A stretch of DNA of 5,282 nt from an uncultured Mucilaginibacter sp. (GTDB lineage Bacteria; Bacteroidota; Bacteroidia; Sphingobacteriales; Sphingobacteriaceae). The notes beneath the pieces were generated by a model that saw only the letters and a program-made list of their open reading frames with translations, was not told the DNA's origin and searched no databases. The DNA is taken from assembly GCA_946479225.1 (NCBI GenBank), contig CAMLFI010000220.1, positions 1-5,282 on the forward strand, given 5' to 3'. Positions 5,216 to 5,282 of this stretch are shown piece by piece. Each line of letters begins with the position of its first letter. Within the stretch, counting starts at the first letter, position 1. A program made the translations under genes and the position numbers.

Positions 5216-5282
5216 ATGTACAATCTATCTGTCGCTCCCGAAAATGTTATAAAATCGCTAAAAAAACACGTTTTAGCGGATG
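5216..5282 (+). CDS. lat: Probable L-lysine 6-transaminase, N-terminal start (partial)
   Basis: Twenty-two codons are visible before the window ends: MYNLSVAPENV followed by IKSLKKHVLAD. The pattern P-E-x-V-x-x-x-L-x-K-x-x-L-x-D resembles the N-terminus of L-lysine 6-transaminases (Lat), where it is followed by G-x-D and a long PLP fold-I domain. Lat transfers the epsilon-amino group of lysine to 2-oxoglutarate, yielding 2-aminoadipate semialdehyde (which cyclises to piperideine-6-carboxylate) and glutamate. That there is a gene here is well supported by the exact -7 element 18 bases upstream, the preceding terminator and an open frame to the edge. The product name rests on a short N-terminal similarity and recall of the family, with no catalytic residue visible. 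An 8-bp inverted repeat (5256-5278) lies in its first codons. Confidence 0.6.
   Translation, partial: MYNLSVAPENVIKSLKKHVLAD
5256..5278 (+). repeat. 8-bp inverted repeat in the first codons of the last gene
   Basis: CGCTAAAA (5256-5263) and TTTTAGCG (5271-5278) are exact reverse complements with a seven-base loop. The hairpin begins 41 bases into the coding sequence. It is A/T-rich and may be a chance product of the lysine codons. Confidence 0.5.

Overview
This window looks like ordinary chromosomal sequence from a Bacteroidota bacterium, most likely of the Sphingobacteriaceae (Pedobacter/Mucilaginibacter type). The grounds are moderate-to-low GC, start codons without Shine-Dalgarno sequences, several exact matches to the Bacteroidota -7 promoter element TAnnTTTG just upstream of genes, and protein families typical of that phylum (a secreted DUF1080 protein and a DUF6588 outer-membrane protein). 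The taxon is inferred from these features and was not checked by a search.

Layout. Bases 2-61 are the last codons of a forward gene, methionyl-tRNA formyltransferase (fmt). It converges, across 22 bases, on a block of three reverse-strand genes. Reading from right to left these are an RluD-type 23S rRNA pseudouridine synthase (1959-2987), a class IV PLP aminotransferase resembling aminodeoxychorismate lyase (1049-1879), and a secreted DUF1080 / 3-keto-disaccharide hydrolase-like protein (84-974). Each of the three has its own TAnnTTTG element, so they need not form one operon. The element of the pseudouridine synthase gene lies only 4 bases from its ATG, which suggests a leaderless or nearly leaderless mRNA.

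A divergent intergenic region (2988-3114) separates this block from a forward block. The forward block starts with a DUF6588 outer-membrane beta-barrel candidate (3115-4170). Nine bases later comes a fold-II PLP enzyme of the ACC deaminase / D-cysteine desulfhydrase family (4180-5073), whose two specificity positions look more desulfhydrase-like than deaminase-like. A perfect 16-bp inverted repeat sits inside its 5' coding region and is the most unusual structure in the window. After an intrinsic terminator (5168-5188) and an exact -7 element (5190-5197), the first 22 codons of a probable L-lysine 6-transaminase begin at 5216 and run off the end.

Functionally this is a mixed housekeeping neighbourhood: translation initiation, rRNA modification, folate or amino-acid PLP chemistry, and envelope and secreted proteins. 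I see no mobile element, CRISPR array, RNA gene, defence system or other clearly new multi-gene system. The main points worth a second look are the intragenic hairpin, the near-leaderless promoter, the desulfhydrase/deaminase signature, and alternative hairpins before the last gene.
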